64,000 nt of DNA from Sandaracinobacteroides sp039808025 (lineage in GTDB: Bacteria > Pseudomonadota > Alphaproteobacteria > Sphingomonadales > Sphingomonadaceae), in assembly GCA_039808025.1 (NCBI GenBank), contig JBDHSK010000008.1:87706-151705 (forward strand). Direction: 5' to 3'. Position numbers and translations under genes: made by a program. A model generated the notes under the pieces. It was not told where the DNA came from. It did not search any database and worked only from the letters and a program-made list of their open reading frames with translations. Within the stretch, counting starts at the first letter, position 1. Each line of letters starts with the position of its first letter. Shown piece by piece: positions 62,593 through 64,000 of this stretch.

Positions 62593-63264
62593 ATGACCAG
62601 CAAGGCACAGGCTCCCCGCAATGTGATCTTCAACGGGGATTGCATCGACGTGATGCGGGCTTTCGATACCGGCGCGGTGGATTTCATCCTGACCGATCCG
62701 CCCTATGTGACCCGCTACCGGGACCGTCAGGGCCGCAAGGTGGCGAATGACGATAACGGCCGCTGGCTGCGTCCGGCTTTCCGCGAGATGCACCGCGTCC
62801 TGAAGGATGGCGGTTTCGCGATTTCCTTTTATGGCTGGAACAAGGTCGATTTGTTCATGGACGCATGGAAGGCGGCGGGTTTCCGCGTCGTCGGCCATCT
62901 TGTGTTTCGCAAGCGTTATGCGTCGTCTGCCCGTTTCCTTCGCTATGAACATGAGCAAGCCTATTTGCTCGCAAAGGGCAATCCGGCCCGGCCCGCACGG
63001 CCTATCCCCGATGTGCTGGACTTCCCCTATTCGGGCAACCGTCTGCACCCCACGCAAAAGCCGGTTGAGGCGCTGACTCCGTTGATCGAGGCTTTCACGC
63101 AGCCGGGCGAGCTTGTGCTGGACCCGTTCAGCGGCAGCGGCTCGACATTGGCGGCAGCCCAGCAGCTCGGCCGCGACTGGACCGGCATCGAACTGGACAA
63201 CGGCCATTATCACACCGCCAGCCAGCGGCTTGCCGCGCAGGCGCATCACCGGGCGGCCGCATAG
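62593..63264 (+). CDS. Orphan beta-class DNA methyltransferase (N6-adenine or N4-cytosine)
   Basis: This 223-residue SAM-dependent DNA methyltransferase has the catalytic DPPY at about residues 35-38, then after a short recognition region HPTQKPVEAL, then the SAM-binding LDPFSGSGSTLAAAQQLG. This DPPY-first order defines the beta class, in which CcrM and HinfI belong. No restriction enzyme lies beside it in the window, so it is probably an orphan that marks or protects the mobile element. The short recognition region makes the target site unpredictable. An AAAGGA site precedes the ATG. Confidence 0.93.
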   Translation: MTSKAQAPRNVIFNGDCIDVMRAFDTGAVDFILTDPPYVTRYRDRQGRKVANDDNGRWLRPAFREMHRVLKDGGFAISFYGWNKVDLFMDAWKAAGFRVVGHLVFRKRYASSARFLRYEHEQAYLLAKGNPARPARPIPDVLDFPYSGNRLHPTQKPVEALTPLIEAFTQPGELVLDPFSGSGSTLAAAQQLGRDWTGIELDNGHYHTASQRLAAQAHHRAAA

Positions 63265-63332
63265 GCCGCCGCCCTTCCGCAATATCCGCGCCCGTCCCCG
63301 TGGCGGGCGCCACCATCACAAGGAATCCTGTC

Positions 63333-63635
63333 ATGCGCTGGATAATCACGTTCGATCATCACGGCGGCTGCCTGGGGATGGGCGAAAACGCCGAAGGCAT
63401 CCCGACCCGTGCCGATCCGAAAGAAGGCGACAGCCTGCCAATGGAGTTCCGGCTTTACGACGCGACCGGCTCTCTTTGCTTTGAAGGCCGGTGCGGCGAC
63501 ATTGACGCCGACTGGTGGCACGGTGTCGAGCCTTTGATTTACACTTGGAACACATTCCGCTGTCGGCGCCTGACCTACCGGCGGACTGACCCGCGGGCAC
63601 AATGGCGCGCGCTGGCACCCTTTCCCGGCCGATAG
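63333..63635 (+). CDS. Hypothetical island protein, 100 residues
   Basis: This 100-residue protein starts MRWIITFDHHGG and has a central FRLYDATGSLCFEGRCGD, a beta-strand-rich pattern with conserved-looking Trp residues (DADWWHG, YTWNTF). No family is recognised. The ATG at 63333 has an AAGGA site seven bases before it and the gene follows the methyltransferase by 68 bases on the same strand; a GC-rich hairpin (63288-63310) lies between. Likely cotranscribed with the methyltransferase. Confidence 0.65.
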   Translation: MRWIITFDHHGGCLGMGENAEGIPTRADPKEGDSLPMEFRLYDATGSLCFEGRCGDIDADWWHGVEPLIYTWNTFRCRRLTYRRTDPRAQWRALAPFPGR

Positions 63636-63847
63636 GACGATTTCCCAGTATCGTCTGGCGCCGCCGCCAGTCTGCCCGGATCGGCGGCCGCCGCGCGTCC
63701 CACGGGGCCGCGCGGCCGTATTGCGTGCGCTCACCGGGCACGGCCCCGCTCGCGGATGACAGTAGCCAAAATCATCGCTTCGCCCTATGCAAGACGCGGG
63801 CCGCTACGCGGCGGCCTGGGGCGTGGAAACCCCTGAATATTCGGTTG

Positions 63848-63917
63848 GGCGCCGGCCGTGACGGCGCCGCCATCCTTGACCACTTGGTCGGGGAGCCTGT
63901 GACGTATGCAACAGGCT
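63848..63917. repeat. Cluster of three hairpins near the right edge
   Basis: Three perfect inverted repeats follow each other: ggcgccg/cggcgcc (63848-63854, 63862-63868), gacc/ggtc (63878-63889) and agcctgt/acaggct (63894-63900, 63911-63917). The rest of 63636-64000 contains no gene I can support. A structured RNA, a transfer origin or a leader of a gene beyond the edge are all possible. Confidence 0.4.
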
Positions 63918-64000
63918 TCCGGGCTAAAGTCTCTAGCTGCTGCCCCCACGGTAGAGGGTATCCGGGCTTCATACTGCTACGTCATGATCTTCTTCTCCGT

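Larger units (their letters stand above)
57750..64000. mobile_element. Genomic island inserted at tRNA-Leu (left part)
   Basis: From the end of tRNA-Leu to the window edge the genes change in character: a large serine recombinase adjoining the tRNA, a toxin-antitoxin pair, an orphan DNA methyltransferase, DUF736 and DUF6429 genes and several short unknown genes with long hairpin-rich spacers. This is the usual gene set of integrative elements and plasmids of sphingomonads. No conjugation, replication or partition gene appears in the visible part, so the class of element (integrative conjugative, mobilisable or phage remnant) is open. Confidence 0.75.

Noticed and set aside
63890..63920. Group II intron domain V-like hairpin
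   Set aside because: It begins gagcc and closes with ggctt, but the loop is ten bases and the AGC triad, bulge and tetraloop of domain V are missing; no reverse transcriptase gene is visible.
63772..63972. 66-codon frame on the minus strand at the right edge
   Set aside because: It runs through three perfect hairpins, has no clear ribosome site and no recognised family; a structured non-coding function seems as likely.
1..64000. CRISPR arrays, rRNA genes, insertion sequences
   Set aside because: No regularly spaced direct repeats, no rRNA core sequences and no transposase gene were found.

Overview
The window is GC-rich chromosomal DNA of an alphaproteobacterium, most probably a pigmented, motile, aerobic member of the Sphingomonadales. 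The evidence is a nuo operon followed by birA, coaX and RNase J, a crtB-crtI-crtY carotenoid cluster, PEPxA-CTERM proteins, tandem GTTC-type LexA boxes before lexA, a large TonB-dependent receptor, and DUF736/DUF6429 genes of a kind common on sphingomonad mobile elements. Genus cannot be fixed from sequence reading alone.

Layout. 1-575: end of a flagellar operon (fliD tail, fliS). 602-3973 (minus): pyrC, pepA, holC. 3995-4804 (plus): ygfZ. 4794-22782 (minus): one very long operon read nuoA-B-C-D-E-F-G-H-I-J-K-L-M-N, birA, coaX, rnj and a DUF1467 gene, all tightly packed, with a good sigma70-like promoter at 22928-22956. 23099-24934 (plus): two tandem paralogous secreted PEPxA-CTERM proteins, each with its own terminator. 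25036-29847: a TehA/SLAC1-type transporter, trpC, lexA with three overlapping LexA half-site pairs, an isovaleryl-CoA dehydrogenase and queH. 29980-33585 (minus): prpD-prpC-prpB, the 2-methylcitrate cycle for propionyl-CoA. 33767-33858: SRP RNA (minus), divergent from dnaX-ybaB (plus). 36111-39212: TonB-dependent receptor. 39433-43931: crtY-crtI-crtB (minus) and a divergent sterol-desaturase-type hydroxylase, probably a carotenoid ring hydroxylase. 43934-48971: phenylalanine hydroxylase, a periplasmic cyclophilin, mnmC, murA and DUF2948. 48994-55582 (minus): gltD, a secreted DUF2059 protein and gltB. 55783-57582: uppP and an NDUFA9-like NAD(P)-binding protein, then tRNA-Leu(CAG).

From about 57750 to the right edge the window enters a genomic island inserted at the 3' end of tRNA-Leu. 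It carries a large serine recombinase whose last 17 codons are the antisense strand of the tRNA gene, a TacAT-type (DUF1778/GNAT) toxin-antitoxin pair with a clear promoter-operator, small DUF6429 and DUF736 proteins, an orphan beta-class DNA methyltransferase and several unidentified small proteins. The other end of the island is outside the window.

Together the core genes cover respiration (complex I), envelope precursor supply (murA, uppP), nitrogen assimilation (GOGAT), propionate and branched-chain acyl-CoA catabolism, photoprotective pigments, tRNA modification (mnmC, queH), replication (holC, dnaX) and the SOS switch (lexA). No CRISPR array, rRNA or complete insertion sequence was seen. 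The most informative oddities are the recombinase/tRNA fusion, the regulatory dyads in the island, and the divergent hydroxylase of the carotenoid cluster.
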